DNA of 64,000 bases, taken from Sphaerosporella brunnea. Taxonomy: Eukaryota; Ascomycota; Pezizomycetes; Pezizales; Pyronemataceae. The stretch is from assembly GCA_008704415.1 (NCBI GenBank), contig VXIS01000001.1:362146-426145 (forward strand), written 5' to 3'. A program made the position numbers and the translations under genes. Below are positions 31,048 to 42,726 of the stretch, one piece after another (positions within the stretch are counted from its first letter, which is position 1; every line of letters starts with the position of its first letter). The notes beneath the pieces were generated by a model that saw only the letters and a program-made list of their open reading frames with translations, ran no database searches and was not told the DNA's origin.

Positions 31048-33437
31048 CTTGCTTAACCATCTATAGCTTGTTTAACTGTCTGAAGCTTGCTTAAGCATCG
31101 CAAGCTTGGTGACTGTTCCAACCCCTCGGCCAGAGAGAAAGAGAGAAAGATCGTTTTAAATTTCCTTTAGGTGTTTTTGTGCTTTTTTTTTCCCCGGCTA
31201 TTGTGTCCCGTGCTCCGTGGTTTTCGCTCCACACCCTGTGAAAAATAATGTATCTACCATACGCTACGCCAATCTGCCCTGACGGCGTTAACTATCTCTC
31301 CACCACAGCCACACAGGACCCTACCGGCTTCAGCAGTCTGAGTGCCGACTCGAATGAAACGGTCCTCGGACAGAGCTTCCCAACATACGCCAAAAAACAA
31401 AGCCGCAATGCGGGAGCTGGTCAGTATCTGCACATTTGGAGGCCCGGTGGGAAAAATTTCTGGCAGACAATGGTGTCAATTATGCAGATTCCGATCCGGA
31501 GATGTCTGATTTCGAATCCTGGAAGTGTCACCCCCGGCGAAAAAGGTTCAGACAACGAGCCAGTGTTCTCGATGGCAAGTCGAAAGTGCCCTGCCTGGGA
31601 GCCGGGACTCACAAAGAATCCAGCGGCGGGGGGCGGCATTTTAATCAGCCCGGCTTCAAAGCCTACAGCCGGCGGGCGAGCTTTGAAAGAACGAGTGCCA
31701 ACTTGTCCTGTTGCGAAAACTCATGTATTCCGGGCCTGACTGTGCTCTCCTGGGGTTGGCAACGCAAACACTGACAACGATAAACAGTCCGCCGGGCTTT
31801 GGCTACATGCAACCCAAACAGCCAGTCCGGCTTCTCGTTCAGCCATCCAGCAGCCCGCCGGTTTGACTGGCTATCGAGAACCCTCGCCCGAATAGAAAAT
31901 GCGAGCGAAAGGCTGACGCGCGTAGGCCCCGGTATCTCTAGGACTACACACACAGTCCGCGTCTCGGAGGAGATGTATCTCTCGGAGCTAGCTTGGTTTT
32001 TAAATCCCTCCGACGCCCCTGCACCATAATGGCCAGATCATGCTGCTTCCTCCAGCACTTCATCGAACTCCCGTTTCTGCCTTGCTTGAGAGCTCCTCCG
32101 GAAGTAACCCGGCATGCAACACAGACGAATGCATCTTCTGCATGCTCAGAAAGGAGGGATAATAAAATCTGATTGTTGGGCGACCGTTGAGAAAATAGAA
32201 TATGGGAAGCAAAAAAAGGTGTCCATCATTGAATATCACTCGGACTGCACCACATTCTTGTCATGGAAACCCCGGGGGTCCTTGGTCAAGGTTTAGATTT
32301 GTGATATTTCAAAACCGGTTATAAGAGTTAATCTTCTTCTATCTAATCATATCGACCTCTGGCTCTACACAAAGATATGTACTTAAGTGGTTTCTCACAA
32401 TATGCTTCTATTAATCTCTACCGAACCCAGGTCATGGAAGTCTAGCCGCCTCCGTCCACGGCTCATGAATAACAGAGGACCGACTACCTACATGTACTTA
32501 GTTAACTAAAAAGAGTACAAAACACCCCTTCCTCTCATGGGTTATTTTACCGCCGCCCCGGAGAGAAAACAAACAGAGAGGTGAACGCCAACATCAAGGA
32601 TCCATTCTCAGAAGTGCTGTTATCACCTCCCCTCCAGCTGCCTTAGGCTCATTGAACAAGAACTGACACTATCACATCTATCTTCACCACAATATATAAG
32701 AGATCCATCCAGCCATCCAGCCATCCAGCCATCCAGCCATCCAGCCACCCAAAGGAGCGTGCAATCTCTGAAAGACTGCAGCCGGGGTGGCCTAGTCGAT
32801 GCCCATATGTAGACTGCAGGACTGGTTTGGTTTCACGAGCTGAACCGCAAGCAGTGTAAGCAGCCCCTCTCCCGGCACCAGCCCACCTGCGAGACTTCAT
32901 CGCCAATCTACCCCCCCTTTCGCCCTCCCCGGTTTCTGGCTTGCCCAATGATCTACTCCTCCTAGGAGTAACCCCCTCGACCCGGAGCATAGCATAGCAT
33001 AGCACCGAGCGCAACACAAAAGAATGTGAGGATCTCGTATGCATGCCCTCAATATATATCGTCTATCGATATAGAAAGAAAAAGAAGTGACAAAGAAAGT
33101 ATCGAAGACCCCGTTGGTGGGAGGAAAGTGAGGGTGAGAGAAGGAGCGATGGTAGTGCGGTGTGATCACTTCGCTGCAACTCACTCGTTACGCGCAGTAG
33201 AGACCTTTCTTTCAGATTTCTTTTCAGATTGTAAACCAATCATCAAATAGCAAAATGACCCAATCACGCAGTGAAGGGTCCGCCTGATTTTCAGCAAGGC
33301 TATCTACAATCCCATCGAAAAATCCAATCAAAAAAATACAGTCCAGATATCAAGAAAAAAGGAAAAAGAAAAAGGACCCCAAACAAATCTAAAACAAAGC
33401 GCCCCATTGTTCCATCCCAAACAAAAAAACCACACAC
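31048..33437. other. 2.4-kb interval with repeat fragments
   Basis: It contains a fragment (31646-31680) of the dispersed sequence also present at 1698-1731, and CCGGCTT/AAGCCGG-type inverted bits to about 31870. It also holds an 8-bp tandem repeat at 32705-32744 and TTTCTTTT/AAAGAAAA stretches before the end of the sulfite reductase gene. The frames at 31248-31774 read partly like decayed coding sequence (WEKFLADNGVNYADSDPEMS) but have no intact context. Confidence 0.45.
32705..32744. repeat. Tandem repeat, 8-bp unit CCATCCAG x5
   Basis: Five exact consecutive copies of CCATCCAG. Simple sequence with no gene associated. Confidence 0.85.
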
Positions 33438-36400
33438 CTAGTAAACCTCAAGGACGTACCGTCCCGCCTCCTTCAACTCCTCCATCTCGCGGGAAACATC
33501 CACCTTAACACCCTTCGCCACGGCATCCTCCTTGATCGCCTCCTCAAGCACGGCAGCAACGTCAGGAACCGGCCATGTAGGTCCACACAGGTAGAAACTT
33601 CCATTCTGCTCGAGGTAAGCATCACGGATCTCCTTGAGCGTCTCGCGCATGCGGTCCTGGATGTAGATCTTCTTCTTCTGGTCACGCGAGAAGGCGCAGC
33701 CAAGAAGAGTGACGATGCCAGCATCGACGTAGGCCTCCCATTCCTCTCCGTAGAGATACTCCTGGCTCTTGTGGCGGGATCCCATGTACAGCAAGACTGG
33801 GCCGATCTCGTGGCCCTGCTCCTTCTGCCAAGCGCGGTGCTGGACGAAGGCACGGAAAGGGGCTAGACCAGTTCCGAGACCGGCCATGATGAGGGGAGCG
33901 GTGGTGAGCGGGGGAAGCTTCATGACGGAGGGCTTGACGGAGACGACGACCTCAGCACCGACTTGCAGACGGGAGAGGTAGCGAGTGGCGTGTCCCCAGC
34001 GGCCGCGGCCACGAGGGTCGGTCCAGTTCACGACGACGATGAGAAGGTGAACCTCGTTGGGATGGACCTTCTGTGAAGAGGCAATCGAATACTCACGTCG
34101 CTTGAGAGCAGAGACGATCTTGGCGAGGTCGGGCAACGACGGGTGGGCGGAGGGATACTCGAGGAGGATGTCGGCGAAGGTGACGTAGTCGACCTCGGAG
34201 CGACGCTTGAAGTCGGCAGCACCCTCGGGGGAGGCGATGGCAAGCAGGGCCTTTTTCTCGGCCTCGTCGGTGGCGAACTCGGCGAGCGACTCGTAGAACT
34301 TCTTCGGGGGCTTGCCGAAGATGTCGATATTCTGCTGGAGCGCCTGGAACACGGTGCGGACCTCGAGAACGGACTCGTCGTCACGGTTGGGGACCTCCAC
34401 CAGGTCATCGGCATTAAGGCCGTATGACTTGATGAACTCGTTCACATCGTCCGTGTCGTTGTGGGCATGAATTCCAAGGGCCTCGCCGATGTCATAGGTG
34501 AGACCGGTGCCGGTGAGGTCGAACTCGATGTGGAAGATGTTACGGTCGTACGAGGTGGGCGTGACACGCTTGTTCTCCTTGACCTTAACGACAAAGTTCT
34601 CAACACCGATGTCGGGGCGGAGGGCGGACTGGGTCTCGTAGGCCTCCTTGAAGCAGAGGGCCTGAGCGGCAGACTGAGAGGACTTCAAGATGGAGGCAAA
34701 CTCGGCGTAGTGCTTCTCCTCGTTGATGGTAAAGGCGTTGGCCTGAGGGACAGTGGGGAGAGAGACAACTTCACTTTCAGCCATAAGGTCGGCCCATTCC
34801 TTGACAGCCTCAACCTTGGTGAGGGCGGTCTGGACGGCCTCAGCAGCCTTGTGGACGCCAGCGGAGTCCTGGTTGAAAGAGGAGAGCTTGCTGAGAGGAG
34901 CCTGGACACCAGCAACCTCGAAGAAAGCAAGCTGGACAAGTGCGTTCTCGACGGCGGGGGTCAAGCCCTCAGCGACATCAAGGAGATGGAGGCTGATTCC
35001 CTTGGCGACGACCGCCTGGCGGAAGGAAGCAGGAAGCTTTTTCTCAATGTCTTCAGCCTTGATGGTGGCCTTGACGACAATGGAACCGCCGGCCTTGGTG
35101 GTAGCAGCGACATCGAAGGCCTTCAGAAGCTCAAGCTCACCAACGAAGCTGATATCAGCACCCTCAACGTGGAAAGGAGCATCGACGGCCTTCTGGCTGA
35201 TGCGGATCTCGCTGTGGATGGTACCGGCAATGGCGACGTTGTCGTAGACAGAGGAGAAGGTGACGTTCTGGCTTCCGCTGGCAAGGACCTTGGCAACGAC
35301 GGCAGCGGCGGGGGCAGAGGCGGCATCGTCACCGTTCCAGAAGGAGTACTGGCGGGCGGAAGAGTCCTCGGCAAGGGTGGTGAACGAGTCCAGAGCGGCA
35401 GCCTCGGGGGTGACGGCATCCTCAGGAATGGCGATGGAGACGCTGGACTTGGTGGCGAGCTGGTCGAAAATCCAGGCGAACTCCTTGGGCGACCAGGTGT
35501 GCTCGCGGGCGTACTTAACATCGACAATGGGAGGCGGGAGGCTCCAGACATCAGACATGGTGACGGCAGCGACAACGTCGGTGAAGAGCGCAGACTGCAC
35601 GGTGGAATCCTCGACGGCAAGCTCATTGTGGACTTGTCCGAGGACGGCAATGCGCTTGACATTCTTGGGGAGAACCTCGAGGAACGCAGCCTCGGAGAAG
35701 GGCCTGTACACACGAACAGCAATCACACCAACCTTCTCACCGCCTTTGGCCAGGGAAGCGGCGATCTGGGAAGCAAGGGAAGACTCGACAGAGCCGAAGA
35801 CAACCAAAACGGCCTCGGGGTATTCGTGACCCTCGTACTCGAAGAAGCTGTACGCAGTTCCAAGCTCAGCGTTGAGGCTGCGCAGGATGCGGTTGACCTT
35901 GGTGACCTGGTCGGCCTTTCCGTCCTGCTCGCTGGAGATGGACTCGAAGACACCCTGCAGGCCGGTCTGGTCAAGGACATCCACAATCTTGGCAGTTTCA
36001 CGGGCAACACGGACACCGTCGTAGATGTGGACGGTGGGGAGGACGGTTGCAGCCAGGGTAGCGAAGAGGGCCATGTGCTGGGCCTCGTAGGGAGAGAAGC
36101 TGGCGATTAAACCAGCACCAGTCTCCTGCGCGACGTTGACAGCGGTAACGTAGTCGCTGACCAACTTTCCGGAGGCCTCGTAATCGACAGCGGCAACGTG
36201 TGCAACAAACGGCGAGGACATCGAGTAGAGCAGGGCCAGCTGGTCAATGGCGGAACGCATCGAGGTGAGCGTTGCGCTGGACGCAATGATGCTCTGGGCC
36301 ACCTCCTTCTTGGGGACGCTGTTCGATCCAAAGACGTAACCCAAAAGCACGTTGGCAGCGCCCAACCGGGTCTCCATGGCCTCGACCGAGGTAACGTTCC

Positions 36401-36686
36401 CGCGTCCATTGGACTGGCCCTTAGAAGACCACAATTTCACGGCATTGTCAAGGCCGAAGGACTCGGGGGAGTAGGTGAATAGGCGGTCGGAGAGAGTGTA
36501 GGCAACCTGTTCTACCAGGGTCTGCGCAGTAGAGTAACCGGTGCCATTGATGCTAGCCACAGTCGCGGGAATGCCGAAAGGAAAGACGGGGGAGATCTTG
36601 CCCACAGGCTCAGTGGGCTTCTTGGCCTCCTTCAGGGCCGCCTCCTGCAGCTGGAACTGAGAAACGGGGGCCTCAGAGTGCGGCAT
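33438..36686 (-). CDS. met10: Sulfite reductase [NADPH] flavoprotein (alpha) subunit
   Basis: Intronless, 1082 residues, a typical size for fungal MET10. The first half is a pyruvate:ferredoxin-oxidoreductase-like region (EPVGKISPVFPFGIPATVAS, QTGLQGVFESISSEQDG). The C-terminal half is the ferredoxin-NADP reductase module: VTPTSYDRNIFHIEFDLTGT opens the FAD domain, RREYSIASS (about residue 862) is the FAD-binding RxYS motif, AGLGTGLAPFRAFVQHR (about 930) contacts NADPH, and FYLCGPTWPVPDVAAVLEEA precedes the C-terminal tail ending in RYVLEVY. With the MET5-type hemoprotein it passes electrons from NADPH for the six-electron reduction of sulfite to sulfide in cysteine/methionine synthesis. GC-biased codon use opens a 549-codon antisense frame, which is spurious. 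Confidence 0.95.
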   Translation of the reverse strand: MPHSEAPVSQFQLQEAALKEAKKPTEPVGKISPVFPFGIPATVASINGTGYSTAQTLVEQVAYTLSDRLFTYSPESFGLDNAVKLWSSKGQSNGRGNVTSVEAMETRLGAANVLLGYVFGSNSVPKKEVAQSIIASSATLTSMRSAIDQLALLYSMSSPFVAHVAAVDYEASGKLVSDYVTAVNVAQETGAGLIASFSPYEAQHMALFATLAATVLPTVHIYDGVRVARETAKIVDVLDQTGLQGVFESISSEQDGKADQVTKVNRILRSLNAELGTAYSFFEYEGHEYPEAVLVVFGSVESSLASQIAASLAKGGEKVGVIAVRVYRPFSEAAFLEVLPKNVKRIAVLGQVHNELAVEDSTVQSALFTDVVAAVTMSDVWSLPPPIVDVKYAREHTWSPKEFAWIFDQLATKSSVSIAIPEDAVTPEAAALDSFTTLAEDSSARQYSFWNGDDAASAPAAAVVAKVLASGSQNVTFSSVYDNVAIAGTIHSEIRISQKAVDAPFHVEGADISFVGELELLKAFDVAATTKAGGSIVVKATIKAEDIEKKLPASFRQAVVAKGISLHLLDVAEGLTPAVENALVQLAFFEVAGVQAPLSKLSSFNQDSAGVHKAAEAVQTALTKVEAVKEWADLMAESEVVSLPTVPQANAFTINEEKHYAEFASILKSSQSAAQALCFKEAYETQSALRPDIGVENFVVKVKENKRVTPTSYDRNIFHIEFDLTGTGLTYDIGEALGIHAHNDTDDVNEFIKSYGLNADDLVEVPNRDDESVLEVRTVFQALQQNIDIFGKPPKKFYESLAEFATDEAEKKALLAIASPEGAADFKRRSEVDYVTFADILLEYPSAHPSLPDLAKIVSALKRREYSIASSQKVHPNEVHLLIVVVNWTDPRGRGRWGHATRYLSRLQVGAEVVVSVKPSVMKLPPLTTAPLIMAGLGTGLAPFRAFVQHRAWQKEQGHEIGPVLLYMGSRHKSQEYLYGEEWEAYVDAGIVTLLGCAFSRDQKKKIYIQDRMRETLKEIRDAYLEQNGSFYLCGPTWPVPDVAAVLEEAIKEDAVAKGVKVDVSREMEELKEAGRYVLEVY

Positions 36687-39101
36687 TGCGTCCTGGAAGA
36701 GAATGTGGGAGGGGGGTTTGGAGGCGGAAAAGGAAGAGAAGGACGAGGAGCGGTAAAGAGGAGGAGGGAGGGGCGGGAGGGAAGTAGGAGGAGCCAGCTT
36801 GAAAATCGTCTAGGTATCTTGCCTCGACCGCGTTGCTTATGAGAAAAGGGCCAGCCTGAAGAATTTGTTCTTTTTTTGTTTTTTTTGTTTTTTCCGCGGC
36901 CTCTGATTTGTGGCGGGAAAACCTCGGCAAAGCAGGCCAACAGGAGATGGGATGAGGCCTTCTTCGGCATCGCTGGGCTTTTGCTTTGTTTTGTAAACGT
37001 GGGGGATGAGAAAATTGGTGGAGACCCTGGCTGGCGTTGAGCACGCCATCGCCCACGGGAAAAACGCAAGAACGACACTCGATAGCCGCGGGCGTCTGAT
37101 TGGTGGGTGGGTGCAAGGGGCTCTTTCACGCTTTGCCGGATGCCGGTCGCGGTTCTGCGGCTAAAATGGAGTACCCTAACCCAAACATTCAACGACAGCG
37201 GTCAATCACAGCCGCTCACTCAGGCTGCTCTAGCGGTCGGGCTTTCATCTTTGCACACATAGATACCGAGCTTATACGCCTTTCTACCAGTACATTTCGA
37301 AATGAAACCAAAGTGAGAGCAAAACTAAACCCTTTCAAGTAAAAAAGGCGAGGTAGTGAGTGACAGCCTGTGAGGGTGTGCTTATTTTTGCGTTCGGGGA
37401 ACCTCATGGCATCTCAGCGCCTCCCCTACCTTTCGCCTCGCCTCTCTCGCCGCATTCTCCGCAAAAAGCATATCCTATGAGCAGAACCGAAGCCGATTCC
37501 TCTTCATTGTCCCATCATTGAACGTATTCTTGAAGCTCCGAGTCCTTGAGCTCATTGAAGTGCCCACTATGCATAAAATCACACAAATGTAAACTCATCA
37601 GTCTGCTGATCCACTGGTAGACTGGCGGGCGAGCTAAAACTTCAAACGCTTCGAGACTTTCAGGGCGTGGCTTAAAGGAGATCGCTGTATAATCCATTGC
37701 AGAGTCGTCTACTGTATTGCCAGTGGGTTTGTCCCTTTATAGCTTCCATAATTCAAGATCTAGACGTCGAAATGGTTGGTGGTACCATAACTTTTGAAGG
37801 CCGCAATTATCGGCAGGTCCCACCCATTCTCACCCTCCTAGGTACTGCCGACCGAGAGCCACCGCCCCGATGTGCACTGCCGCTTCATCGTGGCTGATGT
37901 GGTCCTCCTTAGGCGTATTTTTACTGCTTGGTGGACTAGACGCCTTTTTGGAGAATCTCATATCAAGCTTTTATACCTGCTTATGCTTCGGAAAACAAAC
38001 ATTTAATGTTCGTTCTACAGCCGTATTGGGGATTTAACCTTGGTTAGTTAACGGTAATTATCGACCCCTAGGCTGCTAGGCTTTTACTTCTGCGGGTAGT
38101 CTTCAATTCAAAAGACCCGCCATAGCAGCTAGATCGCATTAGAAAGTCTACTTGTCCTTGAAGATACATACATTCATGATAAACATCGATATATCCTGAA
38201 CGTGATCCACATCCGAGTGCTCCGCCATGACCCTGCTCCAGCTTGCAGGTCACACAAAGCTCAGAGCCACCTTGGCAACTAATTTTCTGGCCTGGGTGGA
38301 AATATCGGCGGTCGGAGGGTTTTATCGGTGCAAATGTGTACCATATGATGGAGTACAAACTAAGACGCAACATTCAATTTCTACACTGACCTTCACTGGG
38401 AATCACTCATCGTTGCCAGTTTCTCCTAGGCAGACTTTGCAATGATAGAAGAACCCATCCGAACCGCCGACCCAAAATTGCATTAACGTAGGCATTAACG
38501 GCCAAAAATAACCTGCCGCGGCGGGTCCCCCTATCACAATAACCGGGCCGAGTCGAACCGGATGAGCATGATATCTTAGGAGAGAGCTAGATACATACGT
38601 GGAGCACAGATCAGCTACCGATAAGTATCGCTGGTTACATAACCTCCCGAGTGTTCCTCCATGACCGGGCGAGATCTCGAACCTTTCAACGCAAGATCTT
38701 GAGCCCTTCAACACATAACATTATCACCCATTCTAATGATGCACACACTCCCTTTCAAAACCCCGCCCCCCTTTTCAGAGTGCATAAATCCCCCCCTCCT
38801 GAGTGATCGCTCACGTCACTTCCTTAGCACCCTGAGTGACAGCGACAAATTTACATCGATGCAAAAAAACTGAATCGATATCGTATCCAAACACCCGTAA
38901 GACTCGTAATACCAAGCCCCCAACCCTCTCAAACAAAGACCTCTTTGAGAGAGCCATCAAGTGCACGAGCTCAAAAAAAACCAAACCACTCCTCAAAAAC
39001 CTTTCTCACGCTTGCGCTCGGCCACGATCTAAGAGCTTAGAGCATCAGTCTTCCCCTCCCCCCCCCCCCCTCCCCCCTCCCCCACCCCCAACCAACCAAA
39101 A
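36687..39101. other. 2.4-kb interval containing copy B of the dispersed repeat
   Basis: The first 300 bp is the likely leader/promoter of the sulfite reductase gene, with a T-rich block near 36870. Copy B of the dispersed repeat spans about 37240-38070. The 38100-38710 stretch has short frames on both strands with CxxC-like words that do not form a recognisable domain. A C-rich tract (39055-39090) precedes the small secreted-protein gene. Confidence 0.5.
37240..38070. repeat. Dispersed repeat copy B (pairs with 28690-29560)
   Basis: Same orientation and block order as copy A, including GAGCTTATACG...AGTACATTTCGAAAT, TCATGGCATCTCAGCG, TGAGCTCATTGA, CTTCGGAAAACAAACATTTA (ACTTTGGAAAACAAAAATCTA in copy A) and ACGGTAATTATCGACCCCT. 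The copies flank about 8 kb containing two genes. Confidence 0.6.
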
Positions 39102-39341
39102 ATGAAGCTTCACCCCCTCTGCCTTCTCCTGCTCATGCTCTGCCTGCTCTCCCTAAGCACCCCCGCAACCGCTAAAGGCTTCGGCTTCAAAGGTCCCAAA
39201 GGCCCCAAAGGCGGCGGCAAGCCAGATGTTCCTAGCGGCAGCTGCAGCGCCACGAGGGATCTGAGCGTGTCTGGGACGGCGATGTTTGTAGCGGGGGTTT
39301 TCTTTGGGGCGCAAGTGTTACCGTTGGTGGTCCCGGTGTAA
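39102..39341 (+). CDS. Small secreted or membrane-anchored protein (79 aa)
   Basis: Intronless. The N-terminus LCLLLLMLCLLSLSTPATA is a strong signal peptide with a predicted cleavage near TATA-K. The mature part is short and Gly/Lys/Pro-rich (GFGFKGPKGPKGGGKPDV) with a single Cys, then a hydrophobic C-terminal stretch (GTAMFVAGVFFGAQVLPLVV) that could be a membrane anchor or GPI-like signal. The ATG follows a pyrimidine-rich tract. No family is recognised. Such small lineage-specific proteins are common in filamentous fungi; effector-like function is speculation. Confidence 0.55.
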   Translation: MKLHPLCLLLLMLCLLSLSTPATAKGFGFKGPKGPKGGGKPDVPSGSCSATRDLSVSGTAMFVAGVFFGAQVLPLVVPV

Positions 39342-39929
39342 AAGATGTTTTGGCGGGCTTGGTGTGGATATTACGGAGTGGCTGATGATGTGTAACTTGC
39401 GGGAGAGCATGTGGGTTTGCGGAGAAGTTGCGCTGACAGGAGTGAGGGTTGATGATCGTGGAAAGTCTAGCGGAGGTGGTATTTTGCTTTCGCGGGTTCA
39501 AAGTTGCTTGAATTTTCTGTTGAAAAAGGGGGGCTTCATTCGCGAGAATAGATTGGATATGGAGTTTTCTGCTTTTCTTTTTTTTCGGTGATAGCGTTCA
39601 TGGCTCGCGGGGGATACTGGCAATGATCAGGACAAAGTATCGAGGGCCCGGGAAATGTGAAGGAATATTCAGCCATAATATGCGCAACAGATCGTAAGTC
39701 TCAAGGACCTCTCACATGACAATAAGTGATTGGGAAGTGCCCCTTCACTCTTTCGAATTCAGGGTCGTGCGGGTCCGTTCAAGTTTATGTGCAGGATAAT
39801 GATCGTGCACGTGAAGCTGTTTAGGCTAGCCTCATATGCGGTCACTCGCCTCGCCAGCGGTGCACAAAACTCATTCTCTTCCCCATTCCTTCCAATTCCC
39901 CCTCCACTCCTCCCCTATCATTCTCGAAG
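39342..39929. other. Intergenic interval
   Basis: 588 bp between two plus-strand genes; short frames without support. A CCATTCCTTCCAATTCCCCC-type pyrimidine-rich leader precedes the next ATG. Confidence 0.45.
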
Positions 39930-41732
39930 ATGAACACCTACTCCATCGAGAAGTACTCCTTTTCCCGCTCCACCAGCCCCCACATCCCGCCGAGCGATCT
40001 GGACTGGACCCATTTCCCGCACCGCGACAACCTGGACCTCCTCGCCGACACCACAACGAGCACGCTGAAGATCCTCTGGAACGTGCAAAACCTTGTACCC
40101 CCCTCCCCCCTTTCTCCTCCAATACACTTTTCAACACTACACTGCTAACAGAAAGTTCAGGAAGAACTCAACGTTTCAGAACTCGTCAAAACACACGATG
40201 GATTAGTGATAATGGGCCGCCCACCATGTCTAGCGGTAAAGTATGTCAAGCCGGGAGAGAGCTTGCTGCGTAGGTGGCAAGTACGCTTCCGCTTCCAGAG
40301 GGATTATGCCGATGTCACAGGGTTGCTGGAGCGGTGGGGGTGTGTGGTTAAGCTGCGGGAGCTGCCGCAGCAGATGGAGATATTCGGAAGGGCGGGCCCA
40401 CAGGTGCAGGTGCCGCTGCGGCCGATACCAGGTACTAACAGCCAGCAATATATACGCAACGAAACGCCCCAACACCAACAGCAGCAGCAGATACCGCAAA
40501 ACGAATCGGGTGCGACGACGACGGCCCATGGAAGTCAGGTTGTGTTGCATCGTCTTTTCCCGGCAGCCTCTTCTCAGCAGCTACCGCCGCCGCAGCAGCA
40601 GCACGGGTTGCAGTATTCTGTGGCTACAGCCAACGGATTGCTCAACTCCTATGTACCCTCTCCCCCCACCAGCTCGCCGCAAGAAACCCGGCTTCCGTTC
40701 CCTGCACAGTTCCAACCGCAACCGCAGCAGCCGCAGCCGCAGCCGCATCAGCAACATGCCGCGTTCCAGCACCTCCTTCCGAGCCATCCATACCAATACC
40801 CAACCACCACTCTCTATCCAACCCCCAACAATCCCGCATTCCAACACTTGCCGCTGAGCAGCTGCCCTCCGCCCACTTTTCAGGCGCACAATGATGGTGA
40901 TGACGAACTACCACCTCCCCGAAAGCCTATTACCTACGACAAGAACGAAACCAAAGACCTCCTCGCCTCCTTACAGCTGAAGCCATTGAATAAACCCACC
41001 CCCAGTCTTCCTCCTGGCTTAATCACCCCCAAGAAAACACCGGCGAAACGGCCGACGGTTCGCAAGCCAAAAGCCGCGGCCGCAAAACAGTCGGCGATGT
41101 CCCTCCTCGATGAGGAAGGAGATGGCATGGCGGAAGAAATGCCGGAAAAGACACCAGCAAAGAGGCTGGCAGCTCGAAAGGAGGCAACAGCCCTGAAGGC
41201 TGCGGTGAACAAGCGCAGTGCTCTCCCCGAGAAGCGGGAGCGGGCGGTGTCTCCTATTGACGATGAAGAGGAGCCTGCGGTCATCAAGAAACAAACCATC
41301 GCCAAGCCTGCGGAAAAGCGAAAGCGTGCAGCTTACGAAGAAACCGAAGAAACCGAAAAGAATGGAGAGAAAGCAGGGACCTTCAAAAAGCCGGATCCTC
41401 CAAAGAAGCCGTCACAAAAATCACCGGACCCAGCGGCAGAAGAAAGAAGGCTGGCTCAGCAGAAGAAGCGCAAGGAGACACTCGAGAAGAAAAAAGCTGC
41501 CCTGGAGCTTTTGAAAAAGGAAGCTGCTGCGGCAGCTGTCCCACCGGTGCTAAAAGAGACGCCGGAGGAGAAAAAGGAAAGGCAGCAGAAAGTCATACGG
41601 GAGATGATACTTGCTGCACTGGAGGACGAGGAATTCTTGCAGATGTGTGAGGTTGTTGCTGGCGTATGGCAGCGTGTGGGATTGGCCACCGTTGGGAAGG
41701 ATTTGTTTTCCGAGGGAGGATATAAGGATTGA
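39930..41732 (+). CDS. Rec114-like meiotic recombination protein (tentative)
   Basis: Exons are 39930-40094 and 40161-41732. The intron 40095-40160 (66 nt) has a GCTAAC branch site and ends TTCAG; the frames join in phase 0 to 578 residues. The N-terminal about 130 residues (TTTSTLKILWNVQNL, MGRPPCLAVKYVKPGES, LLRRWQVRFRFQRDYADVTG, LLERWGCVVKLRE) look like the PH-like N-terminal domain of fungal Rec114/Rec7. The middle is Gln/Pro-rich and disordered, then a Lys/Glu-rich helical part. The last 50 residues (REMILAALEDEEFLQMCEVV, AGVWQRVG) form a conserved-looking C-terminal helix as in Rec114, which there binds Mei4. If correct, it is a DNA double-strand-break accessory factor. The family call rests on pattern only. 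Confidence 0.6.
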
Positions 41733-42726
41733 TTTGGAGGGTTGGAAACTAAGGGACATGTTCAAGCGGCTATATTTATTGGCTTAGGCAAGGGGTTATA
41801 TGAGAAACGGATCTACTAGGACTTTTTAGTTCCAAATTTGATGGATCGGTTCACCAGAAAAAAAAAGGAACAGCAGTCAACGGCGGTAGATACCTACCTA
41901 GGTAGATGTCTGGCCGAGCGCATGGGATCCCATGTCCTTTATCATCATCATCACTGATCAGATTCTAAAAAAAACCCAACCCCCTCTATGCAGTACCAAA
42001 TCAGCTATCCCGTCATTCTCCTCCCACTCCATCTAGGCTTGAGCATAGCTTCACCCTCCAGCCCCGCGCCACCGCGATATTTTTTCGGCCGTGGTTGCTG
42101 CACTCTCTCATCAAAACACTCATGCTTCGCTCGCACGAATTTCCGAGTGCTACGTTATGTCGCACTCACCTCCACGGAATGACAAAACCGCTATATCGGA
42201 GACTTTGAATAGCATTTTGGGCTATCACTAGCAGCAAACATGGAGGCGCATCTTGATTAAATGTCTCTATAGCAGTAGGTACTTCAGCTACCCCGTCTTT
42301 AGACGAGTGATTCACCACCTCATATCACCTCACGCACCAAAGCCCCTTCAGAGCCCCTTCAAAATCCCCCATTCGGATATTGTTATATACAATCCCCCTT
42401 CCCCCTTCCCTCCCACAACACAAAGGCAGAGGCAAGCAACCACGCAAACTAACTACCTAAGTAAGTAACCCATTGCAACCGCAAGCAACCCTCTATCTCA
42501 ACCGAATCATAGGTAGAAAAGAAAAAAAAAAAAGCCTAACAATACAGAAAACTCAGCAGCCGCACGACGCAGCGTGCGTAATTATTGTCATCCTATCCTT
42601 GCAACAACCAACCCGACAGAAGAAAAAAAAGATGAAACCATGGGAAGAAAAATAGAAAGAAAAAAACCTAGTTAAAATCCGGACGGTCATCCCCCATCAC
42701 CCATCATCACAGCGATCCCATCATCA
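41733..42726. other. Intergenic interval between convergent genes
   Basis: About 1 kb; 3' flanks of the Rec114-like gene (plus) and BRE1 (minus). It contains a TACCTACCTAGGTAG palindrome near 41889 and A-rich runs. No gene is supported. Confidence 0.5.

Noticed and set aside
31248..31774. Frames of 112-163 codons in the repeat-rich interval
   Set aside because: Overlapping frames share only fragments of coding-like sequence and lie in dispersed repeat DNA. Treated as a possible decayed element, not a gene.
34461..36110. 549-codon plus-strand frame
   Set aside because: It lies entirely antisense to the sulfite reductase gene. Its Gly/Leu/Asp/Val-rich composition is the mirror of GC-biased codons, with no motifs or introns.
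28690..38070. Pair of direct repeats as LTRs of one retrotransposon
   Set aside because: The intervening 8 kb holds two ordinary genes and no gag/pol. The copies are strongly diverged and their ends show no TG/CA or primer-binding sites.
38068..38714. Two minus-strand frames with CxxC-like words
   Set aside because: The two look vaguely alike, but Cys/His spacing fits no zinc-finger family and there are no supporting introns or starts.
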